Source: JBJFCE01 sp964437825 (lineage in GTDB: Bacteria; Bacillota; Clostridia; Lachnospirales; Lachnospiraceae). Taken from it: a stretch of DNA of 19,194 nt. The stretch covers positions 1-19,194 of the forward strand of contig CAYTIH010000047.1 in NCBI GenBank assembly GCA_964437825.1. The letters run 5' to 3'. A model generated the notes under the pieces. The model did no database searches and was not told the origin of the DNA. It saw nothing but the letters and a program-made list of their open reading frames with translations. This document shows, piece by piece, positions 1 through 7,535 of the stretch (position 1 is its first letter; every line of letters begins with the position of its first letter). A program made the position numbers and the translations under genes.

Positions 1-61
1 AAGTTTGTGAAATATAAATTTACCTCTTGACAAAAGTCACTTCATAACAGGAGGTAGAACC

Positions 62-1271
62 TTGAAAAAGACAAAAACACTATTTAATAAGCCGCAGAAA
101 CCGGTAATAGTAGGATTAACTGTGGCCATCATACTTGTGATTGTTTTTATAATAACCAGAGTTATGGACATGAATATAACAAATGAAACAGTTGAGCAGC
201 AAGAATATACTCAGGTAGAGCAATTGTTGGCTGATAATGTGATTAATTACCTGACTATGCAGTTGGGGGATCTGCCGGAAGAGGAATGCGGCAGAGTAGT
301 TGATGAGGCTGTTGATAATTATGAAACGGTTATGAATTCTGATGTATCCATAATTACCGGAGAGCATACAGAAGCAATTAAAAACAATATCAGAAAGGCA
401 ATATTGGAACATGTAAGCGGTGCGGATCGGCTGACAGATGATGAGCTTGAGATGCTTTCAACAGGAATTACAGAGATGATCTGGAATACAATTATCAGTC
501 AAATTGATGAAGCTTCAGGAAACAGTACCTTCTCTCCGGAATATGATGAACTGCTTGACAGTTTACAGAATCAGGTTACCAGTCTGGAAGAACAAAATAT
601 GCGTATATCAATCACAGCCAGTATTAAAGATAATTATATAGATCCGGATACAATAATAGCTGCAGTGCAGCAGATGAGTCCTGAGGAACTGGAAGCTTTT
701 TCGTCTTCTTTGGGAGTTTCAGAAGAAGAAATTGAAGCCATATATAAAGAAATGATATCTGAGGGACCATATGGAGCAGACGGACGAGATGGAGTAGATG
801 NNNNNNNNNNNNNNNNNNNNNNNNNNNNNNNNNNNNNNNNNNNNNNNNNNNNNNNNNNNNNNNNNNNNNNNNNNNNNNNNNNNNNNNNNNNNNNNNNNNN
901 GGCAGAATGGAGCAGACGGACGAGATGGAGTAGATGGGCAGAATGGAGCAGATGGACGAGATGGAGTAGATGGGCAGAATGGAGCAGACGGACGAGATGG
1001 AGTAGATGGGCAGAATGGAGCAGATGGCAAGGATGGTATAGATGGAAGGACTACATATATTGCCTATGCCAATGATGCATCCGGTAATGGATTTTCCCTG
1101 TCACCCACCGAAAACAGCTTATTTATTGGCACCTGTCTTACATCAGACAGCGTTCAGCCTGCGGATGCATCTAAGTACAAATGGCAGCAATACCGTAAGA
1201 ATACGGATTTCTATATTACTTACGAAACGGAAGATGATGGCTCAACGAGCGTACACATTAGCAATTATTGA
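62..1271 (+). CDS. Membrane-anchored collagen-like protein (interrupted by an assembly gap)
   Basis: The TTG start at 62 follows AGGAGG at 49-54. Residues 1-14 are basic and about 15-34 form one hydrophobic segment, giving a signal anchor with the rest outside the cell. A charged, probably helical or coiled-coil region (about 40-235) precedes Gly-X-Y repeats of the type GAD-GRD-GVD-GQN. The repeats run into 100 N, resume in a different forward phase, and end with a domain containing TTYIAYAND and KYKWQQYR, a pattern I associate with phage tail or structural proteins, before the TGA at 1269-1271. The phase change is explained by the arbitrary N length, not by a frameshift: repeat phase on both sides fits if the true gap is a multiple of three bases. 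The likely role is a surface fibre or adhesin carried by the element; this is inference. About 246 residues lie before the gap and about 123 after. Confidence 0.75.
764..1043 (+). repeat. 36-bp tandem repeats encoding collagen-like Gly-X-Y units
   Basis: The unit is 36 bases (12 codons, four triplets GQN-GAD-GRD-GVD). After the gap, copies occupy about 900-935, 936-971, 972-1007 and a diverged last copy at 1008-1043 reading GQN-GAD-GKD-GID. A partial copy (GPY-GAD-GRD-GVD) lies just before the gap at 764-799. Near-identity of the copies probably caused the assembly break and implies recent expansion or contraction. Confidence 0.9.
801..900. other. Scaffold gap of exactly 100 N
   Basis: One hundred consecutive N is a conventional placeholder, not a measured length. 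The flanking repeat phase (a single g at 800, then gg at 901-902, together the first codon of a repeat unit) is satisfied if the missing DNA is a whole number of 36-base units, for example 72 or 108, and not by 100. Confidence 0.95.
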
Positions 1272-1287
1272 AAGTGAGGGCAGAGAT

Positions 1288-1548
1288 TTGAAAAAGATTA
1301 TCAAGCAAGTTTTATCTGTAGTTGCCATAGTTTTGATATGTTTGTCAGTATTTTCCAAAATAAAATTAGATGGAAGTGCTTCGATGGTATCTATAAAATC
1401 GCATGGCAATATCATATACGATGCGAACAACGAACATTCTGATATTGCCATCTATAGCAGCGATCTTGAAGTCATAGCAAATAAAATCGAAGCAGACAAA
1501 ACCGCTATGGATGCTTTAATCGCAGAAGTAGAAGAAGCCTGTAAATAA
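1288..1548 (+). CDS. Short exported/anchored protein with KSHGNI motif
   Basis: I chose the TTG at 1288, with GAGGG upstream at about 1276-1280, giving 86 residues; the reading frame is open further upstream but there overlaps the collagen-like gene. It starts LKKIIKQ followed by a hydrophobic stretch (about residues 8-23), so it is a signal peptide or anchor. The mature part carries KSHGNIIYDA, then AIYSSDL, then a charged helical tail. The same block occurs in the next protein, so the two are paralogous and this one may be a shortened version ending after the shared block. It sits 16 bases after the collagen-like gene and 22 bases before the next gene, which suggests one operon. Function unknown; a surface or pilus-like role is a guess. 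Confidence 0.65.
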   Translation: MKKIIKQVLSVVAIVLICLSVFSKIKLDGSASMVSIKSHGNIIYDANNEHSDIAIYSSDLEVIANKIEADKTAMDALIAEVEEACK

Positions 1549-1570
1549 GATTGTTTAAGGAGAAGTTCGC

Positions 1571-2308
1571 ATGAAAAAGTTTAAAGGTTATATTTTATCA
1601 GTATGTGTTGCAGCAGCAATATGTTCAGTGCTGCTTGCGGGAACAGCTTTAGCAAATGGAGATGCAACGTCTTGGAGAAATGGCTTAAAGTCACATGGTA
1701 ATATTGTATATGATGCAAAGGACGAGAACTCGGAAGTTGCCATTTATAGTAGCGATATTACCGCTTTGGCTGATCAGATTGATTTAAACAAAGCAGAAGA
1801 AGATACAAAGTATACAGAGCTAGTTTCCTCTGTTATCGAAGTAAAAGAAAATTTTGCAAATACCCTTACAGGATTAGGAGTTACAACAGCTACAGATGCC
1901 ACCTTTGCCGAGATAACCAGTAATATCACAACGCTTGCAGATGATAAATACAAAGCTGGTTACAGCGATGGAGAACGTGATTCCGGTACAGCTATTTATT
2001 TAGGCTGTGGAGCCGGGACATATGATATAACTCAATATTACAATGATTGGCAGAATTTAACGATTGATAATTTTCTAATAAGTTCAAGTGCCAAAGCACG
2101 TGTAGGATCAGATAATCGGACAAACTATCCTGAAGGAGGATGGGGGACGGAAACATCTTGTAATAAGTCTTATGATGCAAATACGGGTGTATTGATCATT
2201 GAAAATGGTGAACAAAATGATACTATTACGTCTAGCAATAAAAACGTACAAGAACTTGCAACGATGGTATATGCAAAGGATGTTTGGTTAGTAGTGCATC
2301 CTAACTGA
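1571..2308 (+). CDS. Secreted protein with KSHGNI motif and phage-tail-like C-terminal region
   Basis: This is a 245-residue protein with ATG at 1571 and AGGAG just upstream at about 1558-1562. Residues 1-29 are a classical signal peptide ending in TALA-N. The KSHGNIVYDA block follows at about 40, then AIYSSDI and a helical region. The segment ATDATFAEITSNI resembles repeats seen in phage tail-fibre-like proteins, and the YKAGYSDGE segment is tyrosine/glycine-rich. The last ~100 residues (GCGAGTYDI... to VVHPN) look like a beta-rich domain. It is the last gene before the hairpin at 2332, so it ends the surface-protein operon. I do not recognise a family with a proven function; an exported adhesin or fibre component of the element is the most reasonable reading. 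Confidence 0.75.
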   Translation: MKKFKGYILSVCVAAAICSVLLAGTALANGDATSWRNGLKSHGNIVYDAKDENSEVAIYSSDITALADQIDLNKAEEDTKYTELVSSVIEVKENFANTLTGLGVTTATDATFAEITSNITTLADDKYKAGYSDGERDSGTAIYLGCGAGTYDITQYYNDWQNLTIDNFLISSSAKARVGSDNRTNYPEGGWGTETSCNKSYDANTGVLIIENGEQNDTITSSNKNVQELATMVYAKDVWLVVHPN

Positions 2309-2331
2309 ATCACACATATATATTACAAACT

Positions 2332-2375
2332 AAAAGCAGATACGAACAAATAGGGTTCGCATCTGCTTTTTATAG
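2332..2375 (+). terminator. Rho-independent terminator after the surface-protein operon
   Basis: AAAAGCAGAT and ATCTGCTTTT (2332-2341 and 2361-2370) pair and continue inward into CGAAC/GTTCG with one mismatch. The descending arm itself ends in a T run. It lies 23 bases after the stop codon at 2308. The A run on the left arm would also let it act on the other strand. Confidence 0.8.
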
Positions 2376-2404
2376 CTAATTACGAAAAAAGGAGGATTCA
2401 TCAC

Positions 2405-4795
2405 ATGGAAAATCAATTCAAAGGCTTTGCTTATGCAAACACCAACAAACCAACTGTCCTTTATGGAGCATCGGTGGAGGAAATCTTGAGGCGTCTGAAT
2501 TCCTATAATGCAGCCAGAGTTGCGGATTTTCAATTTAAAATCTGTAACATTGGACAGTTGGACGTGCAGACCAGTAAGTATGTGGATTACCATAAATTTG
2601 ATGTTGCTACTGGCAGAGATATTTCTAACACCTATTTGGAAATTCCGGCACTAAAGAAAAGTGAATTTAAAAAAGTGATATCTGATTTAAAAGCTGCAGG
2701 AGCCAGATATAATCCATCTGTAAAAAAGTGGTATATAACACCTGATCAAGTTGATCAGGATATTCAAAAATTTCAGGATATTTGCAATCAGTTCAACAGT
2801 GAACAGGAAGCTATAGAAACAGGAAAAAATGAAATTTTTGATGCAACAGAATCACAAACTAGGCAGGATCTTCAGATTGAAGGAATTGATATCCAGTATG
2901 CTATTAAAATGGAAAATCAGAAAATAGTCACAATTTCTTCATCGGAGATTGGACTTAATCCAGCGGATGTATCTGTTGGAGAACTGATTGAAAAACTGGG
3001 TGAAAAGGCTACAGAACAGATCAGAAAAGATCCAGAAGCAGCAGTGCAAGGAAGCGAATACTCCATCAGTGTAAGTAAAAACAATGAGGATAACCGCTGC
3101 ACCATATATTTCAATGATGGTAGAGAGCCACTGGATCTAAGGGGAGATGCATTTGGTATTCACTTTCCAACGATGGATGCACAGATGATTTCGGATTTTG
3201 TAGAGGATTATATGAGCAGACTGGAGAAGCCGGAACTTAACTTATTAAAGGAATATAAGGTTGGTGATCAGATTGATTGTTATATTCCTTTGAAAACCAA
3301 TAAGTTATATAATCCGGAACAGCCCATATATGTAGAAAATGTAGAGCATATCATAGGTACAATTCAGAACGTGGAAAAATATCGTCCCAATGTGATGTCC
3401 TTGGAGCATGAGAATCATGCAGAAGCATATGAACAAATGGAATATGTGATCAGGGATCAGCAGGGAAATGAATATCATATAAATGCTAATGACATTTATG
3501 CTCCGGAGCAGGCACAGGTTTTACTAAGAGCGGCAGAGGATGAGTTATTTCCAGTTCAATATGATCTGCTTGCAGATAGAAATCTTTCGGCTGCGCAGAT
3601 GGAAGAAATCAGATTTGGCTTTAAAGATGGGTTGACCATAGAACAGGTTGCGTTATATGCTCAACCGGATATGAAACCTTCTGAAATGGATATCTGCAGG
3701 ATTGGCTTACAGAACGGTCTTGGATACGTTGAAATCAGGAATCTGCTGAGAGATACAAAAGAATTGTCCTGGATTGACAGCCGAAACAAATTAAATGAGG
3801 CTATTAAGAATCATAAGCAGGTTATTGTAGAAGAAAGTGAGTACAGCAATGCGGAAACAGGTAAGTTATATGGACATGCAAAAGACGGATACCGACCACC
3901 TGAGGGGGAGGTGAAGGAATCAGGGTATGCGGATTTTTACGGAATGACGGTTCCGCTGGAGGACGGCAAGAAGGTGATCTCTCAGAAAATGGTTGACTTC
4001 GAACTGCCTGCTATGGGAATTGAAAAGCCAGATTTTAACAACTGTATCTTCCGCAGCGTTGATTTTCCTTATCCATTAGCAGGTATGAATTTTGCGGGGA
4101 GCAAGTTCTATAATTGCAGATTTATTGATTTGGATATGGGGATCAATTTCAATGGGGCATCTTTTTATAATGTTTATATGAAAGATGCCATTTTGAAAGA
4201 CGCTGATTTTAGAAAAACTTATTTTGAGAATGTCAGAATGATATCATCGGAGCTGAACGGGGTTGATTTTTCGGGAGCGGAAATGAAGAATACCTATTTT
4301 GATAACTGCGGCATGGAAGAAAACGATTTTAACATGGTAAAAATGGATTTTGTGAGATTTAGAGATTGCGGTATCGCGGAAGGGCAAAAGAATCTTGATA
4401 CTGTGACATATACGATCAGCGGAGCGCAGCCGGAAGTAATAGAGAAAATGAAGGATGAGATGATGTGGCAGCTGTCGGGTTCGGAGATCTCTTATGAGAG
4501 AAAGGAGGAGTTGTCGCAGCTTTGGAATAATGAGGGCAATGACCCGGAAACGCGGGAATGGCGGGATTATTTAACATCTGTGGAGTCAGAGCTGGTGGCA
4601 GACTGGGATGCAAAAAATCAGGAAAAACTGCGGGAGATCATTGAATGGGCATCGTCACTTGCAAAACAAACAACTGGTAAGCAATCGGTTGTTAATCTAC
4701 TTAACGAAAAGAAGACAATGGTATCTTCAGGGGAAAAAGCTGCTCCGAGCCATGATGACAGATATAAAAACATGGATTCTTATATTGCAAAATAG
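2405..4795 (+). CDS. Large multidomain mobile-element protein with DUF5710-like segment and pentapeptide repeats
   Basis: This 796-residue protein starts at ATG 2405 with AGGAGG about 10 bases upstream. There is no signal peptide or membrane helix, so it is cytoplasmic. Residues about 73-112 contain YLEIPALKKSEF followed by a conserved-looking GARYNPSVKKWYI, the pattern of DUF5710-type domains in mobile-element polyproteins. The middle (about 170-480) resembles the large polyvalent protein-associated segments of conjugative elements. Residues about 543-655 are pentapeptide repeats (DFNNCIF, MNFAGSKF, INFNGASF, VDFSGAEM), expected to form a right-handed beta helix that can mimic DNA. The C-terminal ~120 residues are charged and helical. 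It stands alone between a terminator and topB. Such proteins may enter the recipient or protect incoming DNA; the role here is inferred only. Confidence 0.75.
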   Translation: MENQFKGFAYANTNKPTVLYGASVEEILRRLNSYNAARVADFQFKICNIGQLDVQTSKYVDYHKFDVATGRDISNTYLEIPALKKSEFKKVISDLKAAGARYNPSVKKWYITPDQVDQDIQKFQDICNQFNSEQEAIETGKNEIFDATESQTRQDLQIEGIDIQYAIKMENQKIVTISSSEIGLNPADVSVGELIEKLGEKATEQIRKDPEAAVQGSEYSISVSKNNEDNRCTIYFNDGREPLDLRGDAFGIHFPTMDAQMISDFVEDYMSRLEKPELNLLKEYKVGDQIDCYIPLKTNKLYNPEQPIYVENVEHIIGTIQNVEKYRPNVMSLEHENHAEAYEQMEYVIRDQQGNEYHINANDIYAPEQAQVLLRAAEDELFPVQYDLLADRNLSAAQMEEIRFGFKDGLTIEQVALYAQPDMKPSEMDICRIGLQNGLGYVEIRNLLRDTKELSWIDSRNKLNEAIKNHKQVIVEESEYSNAETGKLYGHAKDGYRPPEGEVKESGYADFYGMTVPLEDGKKVISQKMVDFELPAMGIEKPDFNNCIFRSVDFPYPLAGMNFAGSKFYNCRFIDLDMGINFNGASFYNVYMKDAILKDADFRKTYFENVRMISSELNGVDFSGAEMKNTYFDNCGMEENDFNMVKMDFVRFRDCGIAEGQKNLDTVTYTISGAQPEVIEKMKDEMMWQLSGSEISYERKEELSQLWNNEGNDPETREWRDYLTSVESELVADWDAKNQEKLREIIEWASSLAKQTTGKQSVVNLLNEKKTMVSSGEKAAPSHDDRYKNMDSYIAK

Positions 4796-4805
4796 TTATG
4801 AGTTA

Positions 4806-4833
4806 GAAAGGCAGCCGTAAATGGTTGTCTTTC
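4806..4833 (+). terminator. Hairpin, possible weak terminator after the multidomain protein
   Basis: GAAAGGCAGCC and GGTTGTCTTTC form an 11-bp stem with two G-T pairs and a six-base loop, 10 bases after the stop codon at 4795. The tail is TTAAAT, not a clean T tract, so termination may be partial and allow read-through into topB. Confidence 0.4.
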
Positions 4834-4836
4834 TTA

Positions 4837-4856
4837 AATATGCGACGTCGCATATT
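4837..4856. promoter_or_regulatory. Perfect 20-bp palindrome upstream of topB, candidate operator
   Basis: AATATGCGACGTCGCATATT is its own exact reverse complement, with no loop, centred on ACGT. The core is much more GC-rich than its surroundings. It lies 41 bases before the topB start. Perfect loop-free dyads suit a dimeric DNA-binding protein rather than an RNA hairpin. No second copy was noticed in this window. Confidence 0.5.
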
Positions 4857-4897
4857 GAGCGAATAGAAAATGGCCAAAAAAAAATGGAGGGTGATAT

Positions 4898-7036
4898 ATG
4901 GGTAAAATACTGGTTGTAGCAGAAAAACCAGCCGCAGGAGCAGATATTGCTAAAGTGGTCGGCGCTATAAAGAAAGGAAACGGCTATTTAGAGGGAGATA
5001 GATATATTGTTACCTGGGCGGTTGGTCACTTAATCGGATTAAAAGAACCGCAAGAGCATGATGAATCATTAAAAAAATGGAGTCTTGACACCCTGCCTTT
5101 ATCATTTCCACTTTCTGACAGTCTTAAAATACTTCCGGGAACAAGTAAACAATTCAAAGTTATTAAAGACTTAATACATAGGGATGATGTAGAGATGTTG
5201 ATTAATGCCGGAGATGCTGGTCGGGAGGGATATTTGATACAGGAATGGATTTACAGGATGGCTGGATGCCGTTTACCCAAGAAAGTTCTGTGGGCATCAT
5301 CGCTTACGACTGCAGGAATACAAAATGCTTTGGATCATCTGAAGGAGAATGATCTTCCGGAGTTTAAAGGCATTCTCAGAGAGGCAGAGGCAAGAGCTGA
5401 AGGAGATTATTTCCTTGGAATGAATTATTCCAGGCTCCTTACGATTACAAGAGCGTACAAACAAAGCTTATCCTATGGGCGCTGCCAGACACCGTTGCTT
5501 AATCTTGTTGGCATGCGGGATGAAGAGATTGCAAATTTCAAGTCAAGACCATATTGGACCTTAGAGGTTACATACAATAAGGGCTTTAAAGGAAATCTCG
5601 TTGACAGTGATGAAAAGGAAATTAAGTTTTTTGACAAGCTGGATGCAGATGAAGTGTTCACTCGAAGTGATGATAAAGGTAAGATAATACTGTACGAAAG
5701 GCAGGAAAAGCGTGTGAAAGCCCCTCTTTTATATAATCTTGCTAAATTACAGCAGGATATGGGGCGTAAATACAGCTTTTCTCCGGATAAGACATTAGAA
5801 ATAGCACAAGCTTTATATGAAAAATATAAAATTATGTCATATCCAAGGACGGACAGCCAATATCTATCTATGGACATATATGATGAGATAATCGAACATT
5901 TAAAAAGCTGCCATTTTGGAAGCTTTGGTAAAATGATTGATCAAATTAATCTTGATAATATTTCCGCTGATAAAAGTTATTTTAATGATCTGAAGGTTAC
6001 AGATCATCACGCGCTGATCCCAACCATCAATGGAGATATGGAGGTCCGGTATAAGGAATTATCTGAAGATGAGCGTAAGGTGTTCGATGCTATTGTAAAC
6101 TCTCTGATAGCGATTTTTTATCCTGATTATCGTTATGATGCTACAAAAATTATGGTTGATATTGGTGGTAAACAATTTAAATCTACAGGAACAACCATAA
6201 AACAGCTCGGCTTTAAATCACTGCTCAAAGATGGTGATGAAGGGAAAAAAGAAAATCTGCAGATACTTCCGGATTTGAAACAGGGAGATATTATCACAAT
6301 AGATTTTGTCCAAGTTCATGAAAAAAAGACAGTTGCACCAAAAAAATATAATGATGAAACCATAGTAAAAATAATGGAAAAATATAACATAGGTACAAGT
6401 GCAACAAGAGCAGAGATTATCAAGAAGCTTCAAAACCCTAAAAGACAATTCCTTATCAGGGAGCAAGGAAAATACAGCATTACCGAGCTGGGAAAGGCAT
6501 ATATCAAGGTCATTCCGGAAAGTCTAAAATCGCCCACATTAACGCAGCGATTTGAAGAATGCTTACAGAAAGTAAACGAAGGATCTATTTCTAAAGAAAT
6601 GTTCTTACGTAATCTTCTTGATGATTTTACAAAGGATGTCAGCAGATTTACAGTCGATAGTATTCCGGACGAACAAAAGATCGGCTATTCGTCACAGAAT
6701 GCAGATGTTCTGGGAAAATGTCCAAAGTGTGGAGCAGATGTTAAATTCGGAAAGCATGGAGCATACTGCAGTCAAAAATGCGGCATGTTTCTGAACAGGG
6801 CGCTTGGAAAGAAACTGAGTGATGCACAGGTAAAAGATTTGCTTGCCGGGAAGAAAATCCTGTTAAAAGGGTTAAAGAGCAAGGCAGGCAAGACTTACGA
6901 TGCCTATATTATTCCGGATGGCATATCTGACTTTTCTTACACGAAGGATGGTATTGAAAAGCACGGATATCAGTTTAAATTTCAATTTAGATTTCCTGAA
7001 ACAAAAAAACAAATAGGAGGAGAAGTTTATGAATAA
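4898..7036 (+). CDS. topB: DNA topoisomerase III (type IA)
   Basis: This 712-residue protein starts at ATG 4898 after GGAGGG. Type IA topoisomerases cut one DNA strand through a tyrosine to relax or decatenate DNA; element-borne copies are usually linked to transfer or replication of the element. The N-terminus MGKILVVAEKP opens a TOPRIM domain, whose second acidic motif reads DAGREGYLIQ from D106, with E110. The catalytic tyrosine is Y315 in SYPRTDS. HALIPT follows at about 370. Near the C-terminus a zinc-ribbon-like group C608/C611/C624/C628 precedes a TopB-type C-terminal region. Length fits TopB and no expected motif is missing. The usual DAGREGELI reads DAGREGYLI here, a minor variation. 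It is the first gene of a run with a 22-codon frame and mobC, overlapping at its 3' end. Confidence 0.95.
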   Translation: MGKILVVAEKPAAGADIAKVVGAIKKGNGYLEGDRYIVTWAVGHLIGLKEPQEHDESLKKWSLDTLPLSFPLSDSLKILPGTSKQFKVIKDLIHRDDVEMLINAGDAGREGYLIQEWIYRMAGCRLPKKVLWASSLTTAGIQNALDHLKENDLPEFKGILREAEARAEGDYFLGMNYSRLLTITRAYKQSLSYGRCQTPLLNLVGMRDEEIANFKSRPYWTLEVTYNKGFKGNLVDSDEKEIKFFDKLDADEVFTRSDDKGKIILYERQEKRVKAPLLYNLAKLQQDMGRKYSFSPDKTLEIAQALYEKYKIMSYPRTDSQYLSMDIYDEIIEHLKSCHFGSFGKMIDQINLDNISADKSYFNDLKVTDHHALIPTINGDMEVRYKELSEDERKVFDAIVNSLIAIFYPDYRYDATKIMVDIGGKQFKSTGTTIKQLGFKSLLKDGDEGKKENLQILPDLKQGDIITIDFVQVHEKKTVAPKKYNDETIVKIMEKYNIGTSATRAEIIKKLQNPKRQFLIREQGKYSITELGKAYIKVIPESLKSPTLTQRFEECLQKVNEGSISKEMFLRNLLDDFTKDVSRFTVDSIPDEQKIGYSSQNADVLGKCPKCGADVKFGKHGAYCSQKCGMFLNRALGKKLSDAQVKDLLAGKKILLKGLKSKAGKTYDAYIIPDGISDFSYTKDGIEKHGYQFKFQFRFPETKKQIGGEVYE

Positions 7037-7097
7037 GGAAATTATATTTATTGATGAAGAAACATTGACAGAAGGTGAGATGCTTTATGAAGGATGA
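7029..7097 (+). CDS. 22-residue overlapping ORF bridging topB and mobC
   Basis: An ATG at 7029 sits inside the last codons of topB, preceded by AGGAGG at about 7014-7019, which is a better ribosome site than many in this element. The frame reads MNKEIIFIDEETLTEGEMLYEG, acidic (about eight D/E), and stops at 7095-7097, overlapping the mobC start at 7087 by 11 bases. It could be a leader peptide that couples translation of mobC to topB, or the remnant of a longer gene once located here. No family is recognised. Confidence 0.35.
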   Translation: MNKEIIFIDEETLTEGEMLYEG

Positions 7098-7428
7098 TGC
7101 CGATCGGCGACTTAGAAATCGACAGATCAATTTCAGAGTGAGTGATTACGAATATGATCTCATTATGCAGCATATTAAGGAAAGTGGATCAGCCACTGTG
7201 AGAGAATATATGTTAGCGATGGCTCTAAATGGTTATGTAGTGAATGTAAATTTTGCAGAACTGCAGGAAGTAAATTATGAGTTAAAAAAGATAGGAACAA
7301 ATATTAATCAGATTGCGCATAAAGTAAATAGTAATGATATTGCCACTATGAATGAAGTAAGAAAGTTGCAGGAAGACTGGAAATCCGTAATGAAAATCAT
7401 AACAATGAAGTTTTGTAGGTTTACTTAA
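7087..7428 (+). CDS. mobC: Relaxosome accessory protein, MobC family
   Basis: I chose ATG 7087 (113 residues) over the upstream in-frame GTG at 7075, because GAAGGTGAG at 7071-7079 is then correctly spaced. The N-terminal part RNRQINFRVSDYEYDLI is basic and resembles a ribbon-helix-helix DNA-binding fold. The central LKKIGTNINQIAHKVN matches the MobC/BmpC signature (IGxNxNQIA). MobC proteins bind near oriT, help open the DNA and recruit the relaxase. Here the relaxase is two genes downstream, past a Fic gene, which supports the assignment. Translation is probably coupled to the upstream short ORF. Confidence 0.85.
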   Translation: MKDDADRRLRNRQINFRVSDYEYDLIMQHIKESGSATVREYMLAMALNGYVVNVNFAELQEVNYELKKIGTNINQIAHKVNSNDIATMNEVRKLQEDWKSVMKIITMKFCRFT

Positions 7429-7429
7429 T

Positions 7430-7447
7430 TTATGCATTATTGCATAA
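7430..7447. repeat. Short AT-rich inverted repeat between mobC and fic
   Basis: TTATGCA, a four-base spacer TTAT, then TGCATAA. It directly follows the mobC stop. There is no T tract after it, so it is more likely a protein-binding dyad or weak RNA hairpin than a terminator. Confidence 0.4.
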
Positions 7448-7535
7448 AAAGTTTAGTTTGTGGTAGAAAGAAAACGGTTAAAATGTTAGAATTAGCCATA
7501 GTTATATTGATTTTTTAATGCAGGAGGCAATCAGG

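Noticed and set aside
27..55. Perfect TTGACA at 27-32 as a promoter for the collagen-like gene
   Set aside because: At 16-18 bases downstream lies the ribosome site, with no -10 element; a transcript from it would lack the gene start.
764..1043. 36-bp repeats as a possible CRISPR array
   Set aside because: The repeats are directly contiguous with no unique spacers, stay in codon phase, and encode Gly-X-Y triplets.
1042..1287. Upstream extension of the 86-residue protein to the ATG at 1042
   Set aside because: That part overlaps the collagen-like gene in another frame and lacks a ribosome site, whereas TTG 1288 has one and begins a signal-like segment.
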